Origin: Aminobacter carboxidus
GTDB taxonomy: Bacteria > Pseudomonadota > Alphaproteobacteria > Rhizobiales > Rhizobiaceae
DNA length: 64,000 nt
Assembly: GCF_014863355.1 (NCBI RefSeq)
Contig: NZ_JACZEP010000005.1
Coordinates: 1 to 64,000, forward strand
Reading direction: 5' to 3'
The translations under genes were made by a program, and so were the position numbers. The notes beneath the pieces were generated by a model. The model saw only the letters and a program-made list of their open reading frames with translations. It searched no databases and was not told the DNA's origin. Below, piece after piece: positions 16,928 through 27,515 of the stretch. Position 1 is the stretch's first letter, and each line of letters opens with the position of its first letter.

Positions 16928-19405
16928 ATGGCACCACTGTGTTTGTTTCGGCATCCCGGCCCGTCCTTTGCCGATCTTGTTCCTTACGCTGGACTGGTCG
17001 CCAATGGCGTCATCCTGCTCAAGGATGGCAGCTTGATGGCTGGCTGGTATTTCGCTGGACCGGACTCGGAAAGCTCTACCGAGGTCGAGCGCAACGAGAT
17101 CTCCCGCCAGATCAACGCCATCCTTTCGCGCCTCGGCACTGGCTGGATGATCCAGGTCGAGGCGGTGAGGGTTCCGACCGTCGCTTATCCCGCAACTGCG
17201 GAATGCCACTTTCCCGATCCCGTCACGCGCGCAATCGACGATGAGCGGCGGTGGCATTTCGAGCGAGAGAAAGGTCATTATGAGAGCCGGCATGCACTGA
17301 TCCTGACCTATCGTCCGCCGGTGCGGCAACAATCGGGGCTGACCCGCTACTTGTATTCAGACGCAGGGAGCCGAGCAGCAACCTATGCCGACACGGTGTT
17401 GCAGACGTTTGAAACTGCAATCCGGGAAGTCGAGCAGTATTTTGCCAACGTCTTGTCGATCAGGCGAATGGTAACGCGCTCTGTCGAGGAGCGCGGCGGC
17501 TTTGTGACTGCGCGCTATGATGAGCTTTTTCAGTTCATCCGCTTCTGCATCACAGGCGAGAACCATCCGGTTCGTTTGCCTGACATCCCAATGTACCTCG
17601 ACTGGCTGGTGACGGCCGAGCTTCAGCACGGGCTGACACCGCTCGTCGAAAACCGCTTTCTTGGCGTTGTTGCAATCGACGGTCTGCCGGCCGAAAGCTG
17701 GCCCGGCATTCTCAACTCTCTCGACCTGATGCCTCTGACGTACCGTTGGTCCTCGCGCTTCATGTTCCTCGATGACCAGGAAGCCCGTCAGAAGCTCGAG
17801 CGCACGCGCAAGAAATGGCAGCAGAAGGTGCGGCCCTTTTTCGACCAGCTGTTCCAGACGCAGTCGCGCTCTCTCGACCAGGATGCCATGACGATGGTGG
17901 CGGAGACAGAAGATGCGATAGCGCAAGCCTCCTCGCAACTTGTCGCCTATGGCTACTACACACCGGCGATCGTGCTGTTTGACGAAAGCAGCACGCGCCT
18001 AAGGGAAAACTGCGAGGCCGTACGACGCCTGGTCCAGGCCGAGGGTTTCGGGGCGAGGATCGAAACGCTGAATGCGACCGAGGCTTTCCTCGGCTCATTG
18101 CCTGGCAACTGGTACGCCAATATCCGCGAGCCGCTGATCAACACGCGCAACCTTGCAGATCTCATTCCCCTGAATTCGGTCTGGTCAGGGAGCCCCGTAG
18201 CCCCTTGCCCCTTTTATCCGCCTTCTTCCCCACCGCTGATCCAAGTCGCGTCGGGCTCGACACCATTCCGATTGAACCTGCACGTCGACGATGTCGGCCA
18301 CACATTGATCTTCGGCCCAACCGGATCCGGGAAGTCGACGCTACTGGCGCTGATCGTGGCCCAGTTCCGGCGCTACCCCGAGGCCCAGATCTTCGCCTTC
18401 GACAAGGGCAGATCGATGCTGCCACTGACACTGGCCGCCGGTGGCGATCACTATGAGATCGGGGCGGACAGCGACGTTTCTGCAGGGGAGGGGGCGAACT
18501 TCGGACCGGCACTCGCCTTCTGCCCGCTATCGGATCTCTCCACTGATGCTGACAGGGCTTTCGCGACCGAATGGATCGAGACGCTCGTGGCACTGCAAGG
18601 TGTTGGGATCACACCTGATCATCGCAACGCGATCTCGCGGCAAGTTGCACTGATGGTCGCGGCCCGCGGACGCTCACTCTCCGATTTCGTCTCGGGCGTT
18701 CAGCTGCGCGAGATCAAGGAGGCTCTTCACCACTACACCGTCGACGGTCCGATGGGGCAACTGCTCGACGCCGAGAGCGACAGCCTGTCGCTTGGATCGC
18801 TGCAGACCTTCGAGATCGAGCAGTTGATGAACATGGGCGAGCGCAATCTCGTCCCCGTCTTGACCTACCTCTTCCGCAGGATCGAGAAGCGCTTGACCGG
18901 CGCACCCAGCCTGATCGTCCTGGACGAGGCATGGTTGATGCTAAGTCATCCAACGTTTCGCAACAAGATCAGGGAATGGCTGAAGGTGCTGCGCAAGGCC
19001 AATTGCGCCGTGGTGCTTGCCACCCAGTCGATCTCCGATGCCGAGCGCTCCGGCATCATCGATGTGCTGAAGGAATCCTGCCCGACAAAGATCTGCCTGC
19101 CCAATGGGGCGGCGCGCGAGGCAGGCACGCGTGAGTTCTACCAGCGCATCGGATTCAATGAACGCCAGATCGAGATCGTCGCCACTGCTGTTCCCAAGCG
19201 TGAGTACTACGTCGCTTCGCCGGAGGGCCGGCGGCTGTTTGACATGTCGCTCGGACCGGTTGCCCTGTCCTTCGTCGGCGCTTCTGGCAAGGAGGACCTC
19301 AAACGCATCCTAGCGCTGAAGCGCGAACATGGCCGCGATTGGCCGACCCATTGGCTCGAAATGAGAGGAGTTGGCAGTGCTGCATCGCTCTTTACATCCG
19401 CATAG
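16928..19405 (+). CDS. trbE: TrbE, type IV secretion ATPase (VirB4-like)
   Basis: 825 residues. VirB4-family ATPase that energises pilus assembly and substrate transfer. The N-terminal CagE/TrbE domain is followed by Walker A FGPTGSGKSTLLALI (about residue 460), Walker B LIVLDEAWLM (about 660) and the ATQSISDAERSGI region. Full length. Its end overlaps trbJ by 29 bases. Confidence 0.95.
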   Translation: MAPLCLFRHPGPSFADLVPYAGLVANGVILLKDGSLMAGWYFAGPDSESSTEVERNEISRQINAILSRLGTGWMIQVEAVRVPTVAYPATAECHFPDPVTRAIDDERRWHFEREKGHYESRHALILTYRPPVRQQSGLTRYLYSDAGSRAATYADTVLQTFETAIREVEQYFANVLSIRRMVTRSVEERGGFVTARYDELFQFIRFCITGENHPVRLPDIPMYLDWLVTAELQHGLTPLVENRFLGVVAIDGLPAESWPGILNSLDLMPLTYRWSSRFMFLDDQEARQKLERTRKKWQQKVRPFFDQLFQTQSRSLDQDAMTMVAETEDAIAQASSQLVAYGYYTPAIVLFDESSTRLRENCEAVRRLVQAEGFGARIETLNATEAFLGSLPGNWYANIREPLINTRNLADLIPLNSVWSGSPVAPCPFYPPSSPPLIQVASGSTPFRLNLHVDDVGHTLIFGPTGSGKSTLLALIVAQFRRYPEAQIFAFDKGRSMLPLTLAAGGDHYEIGADSDVSAGEGANFGPALAFCPLSDLSTDADRAFATEWIETLVALQGVGITPDHRNAISRQVALMVAARGRSLSDFVSGVQLREIKEALHHYTVDGPMGQLLDAESDSLSLGSLQTFEIEQLMNMGERNLVPVLTYLFRRIEKRLTGAPSLIVLDEAWLMLSHPTFRNKIREWLKVLRKANCAVVLATQSISDAERSGIIDVLKESCPTKICLPNGAAREAGTREFYQRIGFNERQIEIVATAVPKREYYVASPEGRRLFDMSLGPVALSFVGASGKEDLKRILALKREHGRDWPTHWLEMRGVGSAASLFTSA

Positions 19406-20183
19406 GCTGACTGGTGCCGGTGCGATCATGTTCATGCTTGCCGCAATTACACCCCAAGCCGGTTATGCGGGCGGCGTTACTGGCCAGGCAACAGAATGGA
19501 CACAGCTCCTCAACAATGCCGAGCTGATCGCGCTTGTCGGCAAGTCGGCCGAGCAGGTCAACAACCAGATCAAGCAGATCACCCAGCTGGCCGAGCAAAT
19601 CCAGAACCAGCTCAACATCTACAACAACCTGCTTCAGAACACCGCCCGGCTGCCGAAGCATATGTGGGGTCAGGTCGAGGGCGATCTCAAGAAGCTGCAG
19701 GCCGTGGTCGGGCAAGGGCAGGGCATCGCATTTTCGATGGGCAACATCGATGACGTGCTCAAGCAGCGCTTTCAAAGCTTTGCCGATTTCAAGACGGGCC
19801 TCGCGGATGGCGAGACCTTTTCCGGCAACTACCAGACCTGGTCGGCAACAAACCGCGACACCATTGCCGGCACGCTCAAAGCGGCAGGCCTGACGGCGGA
19901 CCAATTCACCTCTGAGGAGACGACTATGAGCTCACTTCGCTCCATGTCCGAGACTGCCGATGGTCAGATGAAGGCGCTTCAGGTCGGCCATCAGATAGCG
20001 GCCCAGCAGGTGGCGCAATTCCAGAAACTTCGGGGGCTGGTCTCGCAACAGACGACGATGATGGGAACGTGGTTCCAGTCAACACAGGCGGACAAAGATC
20101 TGGCGCAGGCGCGGCGCCAGAACTTCTTCAGTTCGACGTCACCCAGTGTGCGGGGTGGACAAATGATGGAGCCGCGCTGGTGA
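19377..20183 (+). CDS. trbJ: TrbJ, periplasmic T4SS protein (VirB5-like)
   Basis: 268 residues. The GTG at 19377 is chosen because GAGGAG sits six bases upstream; a TTG two codons earlier would leave no spacing. Signal peptide (FMLAAITPQAGYAGG), then a long helical region (QVNNQIKQITQLAEQIQNQL) typical of TrbJ, a pilus-tip/adhesion component. It ends in GTGA overlap with trbK. Confidence 0.9.
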   Translation: MLHRSLHPHRLTGAGAIMFMLAAITPQAGYAGGVTGQATEWTQLLNNAELIALVGKSAEQVNNQIKQITQLAEQIQNQLNIYNNLLQNTARLPKHMWGQVEGDLKKLQAVVGQGQGIAFSMGNIDDVLKQRFQSFADFKTGLADGETFSGNYQTWSATNRDTIAGTLKAAGLTADQFTSEETTMSSLRSMSETADGQMKALQVGHQIAAQQVAQFQKLRGLVSQQTTMMGTWFQSTQADKDLAQARRQNFFSSTSPSVRGGQMMEPRW

Positions 20184-20392
20184 GCTCTCATATGATGATC
20201 GGGTTCGCGATCGGCGCCGTCTTTAGCGCTTGTGTCGGTGGTGCTATCTGGATGGTGGTGCAATGCGCATCGACCGATGAGGCGCCCGCCCGCCTGCCGG
20301 ACACAGCACGTCGGGAGCGTGCGGAAAAGTTCTTCGGCGGTGATCCCAATCGCAACGTGCGCGGCGGCCAGGAGATGCGGCCGCGATGGTAA
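20180..20392 (+). CDS. trbK: TrbK, entry-exclusion lipoprotein-like
   Basis: 70 residues from a GTG overlapping the trbJ stop. One N-terminal helix ending at a cysteine (GGAIWMVVQC) fits the small TrbK exclusion proteins that bar redundant mating. The C-terminal [18 protein letters not shown] recalls TrbK tails and is also like the end of TrbJ (VRGGQMMEPRW). Confidence 0.8.
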   Translation: MSSHMMIGFAIGAVFSACVGGAIWMVVQCASTDEAPARLPDTARRERAEKFFGGDPNRNVRGGQEMRPRW

Positions 20393-21573
20393 CGATCACA
20401 CAAATGGGCCAGCGCCAACTCGCTTTCGCAGTGATCGGCGCAATCCTGCTTGCCAGTACGCCAGCGCTCGCCCAGCAAGGCTCGGTGCTGACAACCCTGG
20501 AGAACCAGGTCGTGACGGCTGCACGTGGCTGGCAGGCAACAGTGATGAACGCGGCCCGCTCATTGTTTTGGATTCTAGCGGGGATCGAGGTTGCGGTCGC
20601 AGCGGTATGGCTTGCGATAAACACCGCCTCGCTCGACAGCTGGTTTGCCGAGCTCGTGCGCCGGATCATGTTCATCGGCCTCTTCGCATTCATCCTCGAT
20701 CAGGGTCCGAGCTTCGCAAAGGCGGTCGTCGATAGCCTGTTCCAGATTGGCGCTGGTGGCGGATCAGCGTCGCCCGCCAACATCTTCGACGCCGGCATCC
20801 GTGTCGCTTCCAAGATGTCTGAACAGGCAAAGTTCGGCCTGTTCGAAGACAACGCGCTGGCGATAGCCGCTGTCTTCGCCATGGTTGTGGTCGTCGTGTG
20901 CTTCAGCCTTGTTGCGGCAATCTTTGTCGCGGTCCTGGTCGAAATGTATGTCGGCCTTCTCGCCGGCATGATCATGCTCGGCCTTGGCGGATCGTCCTTC
21001 ACCAAGGATTTTGCCGTACGTTACCTCATCTACGCCTTCTCTGTCGGGATGAAGCTGATGGCGCTGGTGATGATCGCGCGGATCGGCTCTGAAGTGCTGC
21101 TTGGTCTGGCTGAAGCGCCAACGGCAAAGTCCGAACAATTTGTCACGACACTTGCCATCGCGGGCATAGCCGTCGTGGTGTTCATCATCGCCATGTACGT
21201 GCCGGCCATCCTCCAAGGTGTGGTGCAAGGAGCTTCTGTCGCCGGCGGCATGGAGGCGATCCGCCATGGCGGGCAGGCTGCAACCTTCGCGGCAGGTGGC
21301 GCCTTCCTTGGCGCGAATGCCGCCACCAGCGGCGCTTCGGCGGCCAGTGCTGCCCGCGCGAGCGGCTCCTCCATGGCGGCGGCAGCCCTACGCGGCATGG
21401 CTTCGGGGATCAGCAGCGCCGGATGGGCGGCCGGATCGGCTGCCAAGGATAAGGCGATTGCTTCGCCAGGAGCCCATGCCGGTTCGCTGCTTGGTCTCGC
21501 CAATGCCAAGCTTGACCAAAGCCGGCCGCCCGGCAGGGCTTCGCCAGTTCACCTTGCAAACGAAAACAAATAG
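20386..21573 (+). CDS. trbL: TrbL, polytopic T4SS channel protein (VirB6-like)
   Basis: 395 residues: signal-like N-terminus, about six membrane helices between residues 60 and 300 ([36 protein letters not shown] and others), then an Ala/Gly/Ser-rich C-terminal tail. It overlaps trbK by seven bases. Confidence 0.93.
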   Translation: MVTITQMGQRQLAFAVIGAILLASTPALAQQGSVLTTLENQVVTAARGWQATVMNAARSLFWILAGIEVAVAAVWLAINTASLDSWFAELVRRIMFIGLFAFILDQGPSFAKAVVDSLFQIGAGGGSASPANIFDAGIRVASKMSEQAKFGLFEDNALAIAAVFAMVVVVVCFSLVAAIFVAVLVEMYVGLLAGMIMLGLGGSSFTKDFAVRYLIYAFSVGMKLMALVMIARIGSEVLLGLAEAPTAKSEQFVTTLAIAGIAVVVFIIAMYVPAILQGVVQGASVAGGMEAIRHGGQAATFAAGGAFLGANAATSGASAASAARASGSSMAAAALRGMASGISSAGWAAGSAAKDKAIASPGAHAGSLLGLANAKLDQSRPPGRASPVHLANENK

Positions 21574-21590
21574 CCCGGACACAGCTTGTC

Positions 21591-22253
21591 ATGGTCGAGC
21601 GCACCCCGCCCGAAAATCCCTATCTCGCGGCCCGCCAGGAATGGAACGAGCGCTATGGATCCTATGTGAAGGCGGCCGCCGGCTGGCGCATCGTTGGCAT
21701 CACCGGAATGCTCATGGCAGTAATCGGCTTTTGCTATGCCCTGTTCCAGAGCACGCAGGTCAAGCTCGTCCCCTATATCGTGGAAGTCGACAAGCTTGGC
21801 ACCTCGGCTCATGCCGGTTTCCCGCAACAGATCGAATATGCCGACACGCGTGTGGTGCGTGCGACGCTCGGCGGCTTCGTATCCAATTTTCGAAGCGTGA
21901 CCCCCGATGCCGTGGTGCAAAAGCAATATATCGACCGCACCTATGCGCTGTTGAGGACGTCAGATCCGGCGACCGAGAAGGTCAATGCGTGGTTCCGCTC
22001 AAGTTCACCCTTCGACAAGGCCAAGACCGCCACTGTTGCCATCGAGGTCAACAACATCGTGGCGCTCTCGCCGCAATCGTTCCAGATCGACTGGAGCGAG
22101 TTCGAACGCGACCGCAAGGGCAAGGAGACCGCCGTGCGCCGCTTCCGCGGCATCGCCACCGTGACGCTGACCCCGCCACAGGACGAGGGCGTCATCCGGC
22201 TCAACCCTATCGGTCTTTACCTCCGCGACTTCGACTGGACCGCCCAGCTATGA
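21591..22253 (+). CDS. trbF: TrbF, inner-membrane T4SS protein (VirB8-like)
   Basis: 220 residues: N-terminal cytoplasmic segment ([18 protein letters not shown]), one membrane helix ([19 protein letters not shown]) and a periplasmic VirB8-like domain ([12 protein letters not shown]). It ends in an ATGA overlap with trbG. Confidence 0.95.
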   Translation: MVERTPPENPYLAARQEWNERYGSYVKAAAGWRIVGITGMLMAVIGFCYALFQSTQVKLVPYIVEVDKLGTSAHAGFPQQIEYADTRVVRATLGGFVSNFRSVTPDAVVQKQYIDRTYALLRTSDPATEKVNAWFRSSSPFDKAKTATVAIEVNNIVALSPQSFQIDWSEFERDRKGKETAVRRFRGIATVTLTPPQDEGVIRLNPIGLYLRDFDWTAQL

Positions 22254-23116
22254 AAGGCATAGCCCCACTCATGACCATTGCCACCAAGCTCAGGGCAGCG
22301 CTCCCCATCGCAGCCAGCCTTGCCGTTGCATTTACCACCGCTCCAATCTGGCTTGCGGATGCCCGAGCCGAAGGCATGAGTGCCAATGAGCAAAAGGGCG
22401 CCGCGATCTCCGGGCTCTGGCGCGGAAAAAAAGGGCTCGTCACCAAGGGCGCCGACGGCAAGGTGATATTTCTTTATGGTGAGATCCAGCCGTCTGTCGT
22501 GTGCTCGCCTTTGCAGGTCTGCGACATCGAGCTTCAGGCAGGGGAGGCGGTGCGCGACGTATTGGTCGGCGATACAGTGCGCTGGAAGATCGAGCCCGCG
22601 ACCTCAGGCGCAATCGGCGGACAGGCGATCCACCTGATCGTCAAGCCCTCCGAGCCGGGTCTTGTCACCTCGATGGTGGTAACCACCTCGCGGCGCACCT
22701 ACCACATCCAGCTCAAATCCCATGAAAGCCAATACATGGCGCGTGTCGGTTTCGAGTATCCCGAAGATGTCAGCTTGAAGCTGGCTGACATGAATGCACG
22801 GCTTGAGGCGAGCATCGTTCCCGGCGCCGGCGTTCCCGCCGAGCAGCTGAACTTTGGCTATGCCGTCTCCGGCAATGCCCGCTGGCGGCCAACAAGGGTC
22901 TATTCCGACGGGACCAAGACCTACATCCAGTTTCCGCGATCGATCTCCAGCCAGGATGCTCCGGTTCTGTTTGTCGTCTCTGGCGGTGAGAACCGCGTCG
23001 TCAACTATCGGATGAAAGGTGACATGATGGTGGTGGACTATCATGTCGAGCGCGCCGTTCTTGTCTCGGGCGTCGGTTGGAAACAGGAGAAGATCACCAT
23101 CAGGCGAGGGCGCTGA
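22250..23116 (+). CDS. trbG: TrbG, periplasmic T4SS core protein (VirB9-like)
   Basis: 288 residues. The ATG at 22250 overlaps the trbF stop; a second ATG at 22271 is also possible. Signal peptide, then the VirB9/CagX domain with the conserved end [21 protein letters not shown] longer open frame reaching back to 21218 is only a shadow of trbL/trbF. Confidence 0.95.
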   Translation: MKGIAPLMTIATKLRAALPIAASLAVAFTTAPIWLADARAEGMSANEQKGAAISGLWRGKKGLVTKGADGKVIFLYGEIQPSVVCSPLQVCDIELQAGEAVRDVLVGDTVRWKIEPATSGAIGGQAIHLIVKPSEPGLVTSMVVTTSRRTYHIQLKSHESQYMARVGFEYPEDVSLKLADMNARLEASIVPGAGVPAEQLNFGYAVSGNARWRPTRVYSDGTKTYIQFPRSISSQDAPVLFVVSGGENRVVNYRMKGDMMVVDYHVERAVLVSGVGWKQEKITIRRGR

Positions 23117-23117
23117 G

Positions 23118-23552
23118 ATGCTGCGTATGCTCGCCGTTGTGTTTGTATCGTGCGCACTTATCGGCTGCCAGACGTCCACGACTAACGGGCTGGTCGAAAG
23201 CTCGTCGCCGCCTGAGATTTCGGGATCGGCCGCAAGTGCCATTGCCGGCGACATGGTCACCAAGCTCGCCGAGCAGGTTGGACCAGCAAACCACACCATC
23301 ATATTGAAACCCGATAGCTCACCTTTCGGCCAGGCACTCGAGGCCGCGCTGAAGAGCTGGGGTTATGCCGTTGCCACAGATCAGAAGACCGACGGCAAAG
23401 CGGAGGTCCCGCTCGCCTATGTCATCGACATCCATGAGGGGCAGGTCCTGGTGCGAATGTCGACAAGCAGCGTCGAACTCGCACGCGCTTACCAAACGAC
23501 AATGTCAGGCGCGTCTCCTACAAGTCCGCTCTCGGTCATGCGTCGCGGATAG
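23118..23552 (+). CDS. trbH: TrbH, outer-membrane T4SS lipoprotein
   Basis: 144 residues with a lipobox (VSCALIGC) after a short signal sequence. TrbH acts near the outer-membrane core with TrbG and TrbI. Starts one base after the trbG stop. Confidence 0.88.
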   Translation: MLRMLAVVFVSCALIGCQTSTTNGLVESSSPPEISGSAASAIAGDMVTKLAEQVGPANHTIILKPDSSPFGQALEAALKSWGYAVATDQKTDGKAEVPLAYVIDIHEGQVLVRMSTSSVELARAYQTTMSGASPTSPLSVMRRG

Positions 23553-23564
23553 AGGAGGCAAGGC

Positions 23565-24872
23565 ATGGTTCAATCCTTGAAGCTCGGCGGGGCGCCAAAT
23601 GAGGAGAGCGGCTCCGCTATCCGCCGCCTCAACCGGCTGCCGGTCGTGGTCGCCGTCATTTTGGTCGTGATGTTCGTCGCCGTGATCATCTTAGGGCTGA
23701 CGTCGCGCGGCCTGTTTTTTCGTGGCGATGACGGCTTTGACACTGCCTCGAGCGATCCGGCATCGACATATGCCGACCAGCTCAAACGCGGAGTATCGGA
23801 CGGCATCATCGGTGAGCCGACTGAGGCCGCTCTTCCTCAACCCGCGCCGGCCACTAAGGCCCAGGCGCAGCAGGTGGCCGACAACCCATTTGAAACCCGG
23901 CCGCAGAGCGAAGATCAGTCTGTCGAGCCGGGCGAACCCGATACAGTCTGGAAGGCGCGTCTCGAACGTGAACAGCGCGAGCAATATATTCGCGAGCGCC
24001 ATCGCCAGAAAATGGCGCGGCTGCAGGCCAGTGACGCTGCCTACGACGCGCCTCTCACCGTCAACCTCAACAAACTTGAAGCGCACGACATGAGCGAACT
24101 GCCGAACAGCGGCGGTGCCATGGCAACATCGGCGAGATCTGCTTCCACAGGTGATCTCTATGCCGCCGCACTCCAGGCGGGCATCGGCAACCAGAACCTC
24201 GATCCGAATGGCCAGCGCGCCAAGGGTGATTTCTTCAACGCTGACATGAGAGACCTCGGCTATCTGCCCAACAAGCTCGTGTCGCAGCAATCGCCCTACG
24301 AGCTGAAACGCGGTTCGGTGATTCCGGCCACGCTGATCACCGGGATCAATTCGGACCTGCCCGGCCGCATCACCGCTCAAGTCAGTCAGAGCGTCTATGA
24401 CAGCGCCACCGGCCACCGTCTGCTCATTCCTCAGGGCACCAAGCTCTTTGGCCGTTACGACAGCAAGGTTTCATTCGGCCAGTCGCGCGTGCTCGTCGTG
24501 TGGACCGATATCGTCTTTCCCAATGGCTCGACCTTGCAGATCGGCGGCATGGCCGGCGCTGACGCGCAGGGCAATGGCGGTTTCAAGGACAAGGTCGACA
24601 ACCATCATTTCAAGACATTCGGCTCAGCGATCCTGCTTGCGATCATAGGCACAGGCATCGACATGGCCGTTCCGCAATCGTCGACGCGTGCGAACCAGGA
24701 CAATGCGTCCGATGCGGCGAGGAGGAATTTCGCAGAAACCTTCGGGCGCGTGGCCGAGCGTAGCATTAGCAAGAATCTCGACGTTCAACCGACCCTCGAA
24801 ATCCGGCCCGGCTACATGTTCAACGTGCTCGTCGACCAGGACATTGTCTTTCCAGGTGCCTATCACGGCTGA
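23565..24872 (+). CDS. trbI: TrbI, T4SS core protein (VirB10-like)
   Basis: 435 residues: an N-terminal membrane helix (LPVVVAVILVVMFVAVIILG), a proline/glutamine-rich linker, and the C-terminal VirB10 beta-barrel domain with TGHRLLIPQGTKLFGRYDSK and QSRVLVVWTDIVFPNGSTLQ. Last gene of the complete set trbBCDEJKLFGHI. Confidence 0.95.
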   Translation: MVQSLKLGGAPNEESGSAIRRLNRLPVVVAVILVVMFVAVIILGLTSRGLFFRGDDGFDTASSDPASTYADQLKRGVSDGIIGEPTEAALPQPAPATKAQAQQVADNPFETRPQSEDQSVEPGEPDTVWKARLEREQREQYIRERHRQKMARLQASDAAYDAPLTVNLNKLEAHDMSELPNSGGAMATSARSASTGDLYAAALQAGIGNQNLDPNGQRAKGDFFNADMRDLGYLPNKLVSQQSPYELKRGSVIPATLITGINSDLPGRITAQVSQSVYDSATGHRLLIPQGTKLFGRYDSKVSFGQSRVLVVWTDIVFPNGSTLQIGGMAGADAQGNGGFKDKVDNHHFKTFGSAILLAIIGTGIDMAVPQSSTRANQDNASDAARRNFAETFGRVAERSISKNLDVQPTLEIRPGYMFNVLVDQDIVFPGAYHG

Positions 24873-25175
24873 CACGACGTTGCGGCCCGGCTGGCGCTGG
24901 CTGAGTTGACCGGCGACCGGACACACATGCCACTGACGGTGACAGGACACGTCGCATGCCCACACTATCCGCATTGCACGCCACGCAGGGCTGATGCCGC
25001 CATCGAAACTACATTTCGTCCCCTGATGAGGTGCAAGTGAATTCCAACCGATTAAGGGACGAGGCACGTCAATCGCCAAATCATGCGATTGCACGCCACG
25101 ATCCCTCCGGTACCTCAGGCATTGCTGGGTCGCTATCACGGCGACACACCGATTTCTGAACCCGGAGAAGGACAC
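24873..25175. other. Gap between trbI and the LuxR-type gene
   Basis: No gene. The inverted motif GCATTGCACGCCACG/CATGCGATTGCACGCC recurs around 24970 and 25080, but I see no 18-bp tra-box palindrome. Confidence 0.4.
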
Positions 25176-25883
25176 TTGGACGGACAGATCACGGCACTTA
25201 TCGATGCACTCGACACATCGAACGACCAACGATCGATCCGGAGTGCGCTAAAGTCATTCGCCAATGCCTGCGGTTTTGAACGCTTCGCCTATTTCGAGAT
25301 AAACTCCAAGGAGACTTCGACCATCACCAGCTGTCCTCCTGAATGGCAGCACGCCTATCTGCAGAGCCAATATGTGCGCATCGACCCGGTCGTTACGATG
25401 GCAAAGCGCCTCATGCAAATGTTCACCTGGTCTGCCCGGGACTGGCCAACTCGCTATCTCACTGTTGAGGAGAAACGGTTTCGGGCGATGGCCAAGCAGT
25501 ATGGTCTTTGTTCTGGCCTGTCGATTCCCGTGCAAGGCAGTTATGGCAGTGTCCTGATGCTCTCGCTCATTTCTGCAAGGACAGACAGTTTGCTTCATAG
25601 CCCTGCCAATGCAGTTCGAGCGGAACAAGCCGTTCTTTACATACACCATCGGCTTCGGGCTATTGCTGATATCGAGCTGGCGAGCTGCTCGCTGAACCTG
25701 ACCTCTCAAGAGGCGGTATGTTTGAAATGGGCAGCGAAGGGAAAGTATATGCGAGAAATCTCCGTTATCACCAACCTTCAATATCGAACCGTACAGTTCT
25801 ATCTGGATAATGCCCGCAAGAAGCTTGATGCAACCAATTTGGTTCAGGCGGTTTCGATCGCCAAAGACAAGGGCATTATCTGA
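25176..25883 (+). CDS. TraR/LuxR-family autoinducer-binding regulator
   Basis: Acyl-homoserine-lactone-responsive activator by family. The TTG at 25176 is preferred because GGAGAAGGA precedes it and it gives 235 residues, the TraR size; an ATG-started extension from 25083 looks unrelated. The ligand domain keeps the hallmark Trp, Tyr, Asp and Trp (EWQHAYLQSQYVRIDP, then MFTW). The C-terminal GerE helix-turn-helix is LTSQEAVCLKWAAKGKYMRE. Lying directly after trbI, it is likely the transfer regulator; no luxI-type gene adjoins it. Confidence 0.8.
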   Translation: MDGQITALIDALDTSNDQRSIRSALKSFANACGFERFAYFEINSKETSTITSCPPEWQHAYLQSQYVRIDPVVTMAKRLMQMFTWSARDWPTRYLTVEEKRFRAMAKQYGLCSGLSIPVQGSYGSVLMLSLISARTDSLLHSPANAVRAEQAVLYIHHRLRAIADIELASCSLNLTSQEAVCLKWAAKGKYMREISVITNLQYRTVQFYLDNARKKLDATNLVQAVSIAKDKGII

Positions 25884-26106
25884 CCAAATGCCCGTAGCAT
25901 CCCAAAGCTTTGCCGTAATCTGAGAGCTTATTCGTCAAGGCGAACACGTGGGTTGAAAACTGGTTTTGGAACACGTCAACGGCGCGCCATTTGTACCAAG
26001 CGCGAGGCTACATTTGTATAAACCACTCGGAAGCTGGTTTTGCTGAACGTGTTGACTCTGTTTGCCGCCCGGTCGAGTAATGGCCCGTCAAATGAGGGCA
26101 ACACAA
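25884..26106. other. Gap before the SyrB-like gene
   Basis: No gene seen. Two related stretches, GAAAACTGGTTTTGG (25956) and GAAGCTGGTTTTGC (26030), may be a short direct repeat. Confidence 0.35.
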
Positions 26107-26559
26107 ATGGCTGACAATAATATTGCACCGGCTGCTGCCGGCGAAGCGAGCGAAGGAACTGCGGCTACAAAGCAGAAATCGCCAAGGCGTAAGAAGGCAA
26201 CTGTGGAACCAGTTCGTCCTGCAGCAGCGGCTCCGGCCAAAACGCCCGGCGCAAAGCGCAAGACGCATAGCGATCGTGAGAAAGCCGAAAAGCTCGATCT
26301 GATTAGCAAGAGGCTTGCGCAAGGCAAGACCACCTTGCAGGAGGCGACGAAGAGCGCGGGCATCTCGGTACAAAGCTACTATCAGTGGAAGCGCAATGAA
26401 CAATCTTCAGAAAAGAAGGCTGCGAAAGCCGTTTCTGGCGGTAACGACTTGGCCGAGCTGGTTCAGCTCGAAGCGGAAAACAACCGACTTCGCGGCCTGC
26501 TGGCGGAAAAATTGAAGGCAGAAAACGTCGAGCTGCGCAAAAGGTTGGGGTTGGATTAG
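26107..26559 (+). CDS. SyrB-like regulatory protein
   Basis: 150 residues starting MADNNIAPAAAGEASEG. A Lys/Ala/Pro-rich N-terminal half is followed by a helix-turn-helix-like stretch (LISKRLAQGKTTLQEATKSA) and a C-terminal leucine-rich coil (LVQLEAENNRLRGLLAEKLK). The coil and the basic linker are typical of SyrB, a rhizobial inhibitor of SyrM, and its many plasmid paralogues. The next gene shares the same C-terminal coil. Actual target unknown. Confidence 0.7.
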   Translation: MADNNIAPAAAGEASEGTAATKQKSPRRKKATVEPVRPAAAAPAKTPGAKRKTHSDREKAEKLDLISKRLAQGKTTLQEATKSAGISVQSYYQWKRNEQSSEKKAAKAVSGGNDLAELVQLEAENNRLRGLLAEKLKAENVELRKRLGLD

Positions 26560-26753
26560 CATATTGGCTAGCCAGGCTGATCAAGATCAGTCAGCCTAAA
26601 AGACGAGACAGCTTTGACAGCACGGCCGCGAAAGTGCGGGCAACTTGATTTGTGCAGTCCGTTGCAACGGACGACCGCGCCCTGTATGTCCGCAACCAGC
26701 TCGTACGCTGCCAACTGGCACTGCCGGCTTTCTGGAATCAGCTGGGATTGAGA

Positions 26754-27326
26754 ATGAAGACGCCACAGCGGACGTTCGTTGTTGAGTTCAAATCGTCGCG
26801 GCGACAGCCAAAGACGCTGACCAACTCGATTTGGGGAGACACTGACCTCAAGGCGTTGGCTCGAGAAGTTGAAGATCAGGCGTCCGATCTGGACTATTCA
26901 GGCAAACCAAAAGATTTGGCCAGCTCAGGTACAGTCCCATTGCCTGGTCCGGCCGATATCGCGTCTTCTGAGACAATCATTGCTGTCGACGCTGTTGCAG
27001 GACCGCCGGTCGGAAGTCCGGAGGCAGAGGGGTTACCTGAGTTTAATCCTGATCATACAGTGGCCGGAACTGCTGCGCAGATTAAAGAAGTGCAGCAGCC
27101 TCGATTGAAATCCACGCGCCGAAGAAGCGTTGAGCGCGGAGAGCGGTCGGCGCGGGAAGGTGCGGGGCAAGACGCGCTATCCGAGATAGCCTCGTTACCA
27201 GCCTCCTTGGATGAAATAGCCGCCCTTGATGCAGAGAACAAAAGGCTCAAGCTCCTATTGGCCGAACATCTGCGCAAACAGAACTTGCAGCTCAAGCAGA
27301 TGCTTGGGCGATTTGATCTCAGTTAG
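26754..27326 (+). CDS. SyrB-related protein, 190 residues
   Basis: Starts MKTPQRTFVVEFKSSRRQPK followed by SIWGDTDLKALAREVED, a signature of a large family of rhizobial plasmid proteins, often beside insertion sequences or symbiosis genes. The C-terminus has the same leucine coil (LDEIAALDAENKRLKLLLAE) as the preceding SyrB-like protein. The two are in line, 194 bases apart. Role probably regulatory. Confidence 0.65.
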   Translation: MKTPQRTFVVEFKSSRRQPKTLTNSIWGDTDLKALAREVEDQASDLDYSGKPKDLASSGTVPLPGPADIASSETIIAVDAVAGPPVGSPEAEGLPEFNPDHTVAGTAAQIKEVQQPRLKSTRRRSVERGERSAREGAGQDALSEIASLPASLDEIAALDAENKRLKLLLAEHLRKQNLQLKQMLGRFDLS

Positions 27327-27515
27327 GTACCTGGTAGCGTCGCGCATGCAGGGTCATAGATAATCGCCATGGCGCTCGACGGCGATGTGGCTGAGCACCC
27401 GCGGAGCAAAATCCGAAGGTAGCTGATGCGCCGTAAGGCAAAGGCACGCTCTAATATGAGCCCCGTCACCGACGAGGTGGCGGGGCTCTCGGTCAATATC
27501 GGCAGACCTGACCGG

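Noticed and set aside
21218-22249. Long open frame upstream of trbG in the same frame
   Set aside because: Its sequence is Arg/Pro-rich shadow of trbL and trbF; the true trbG start overlaps the trbF stop.
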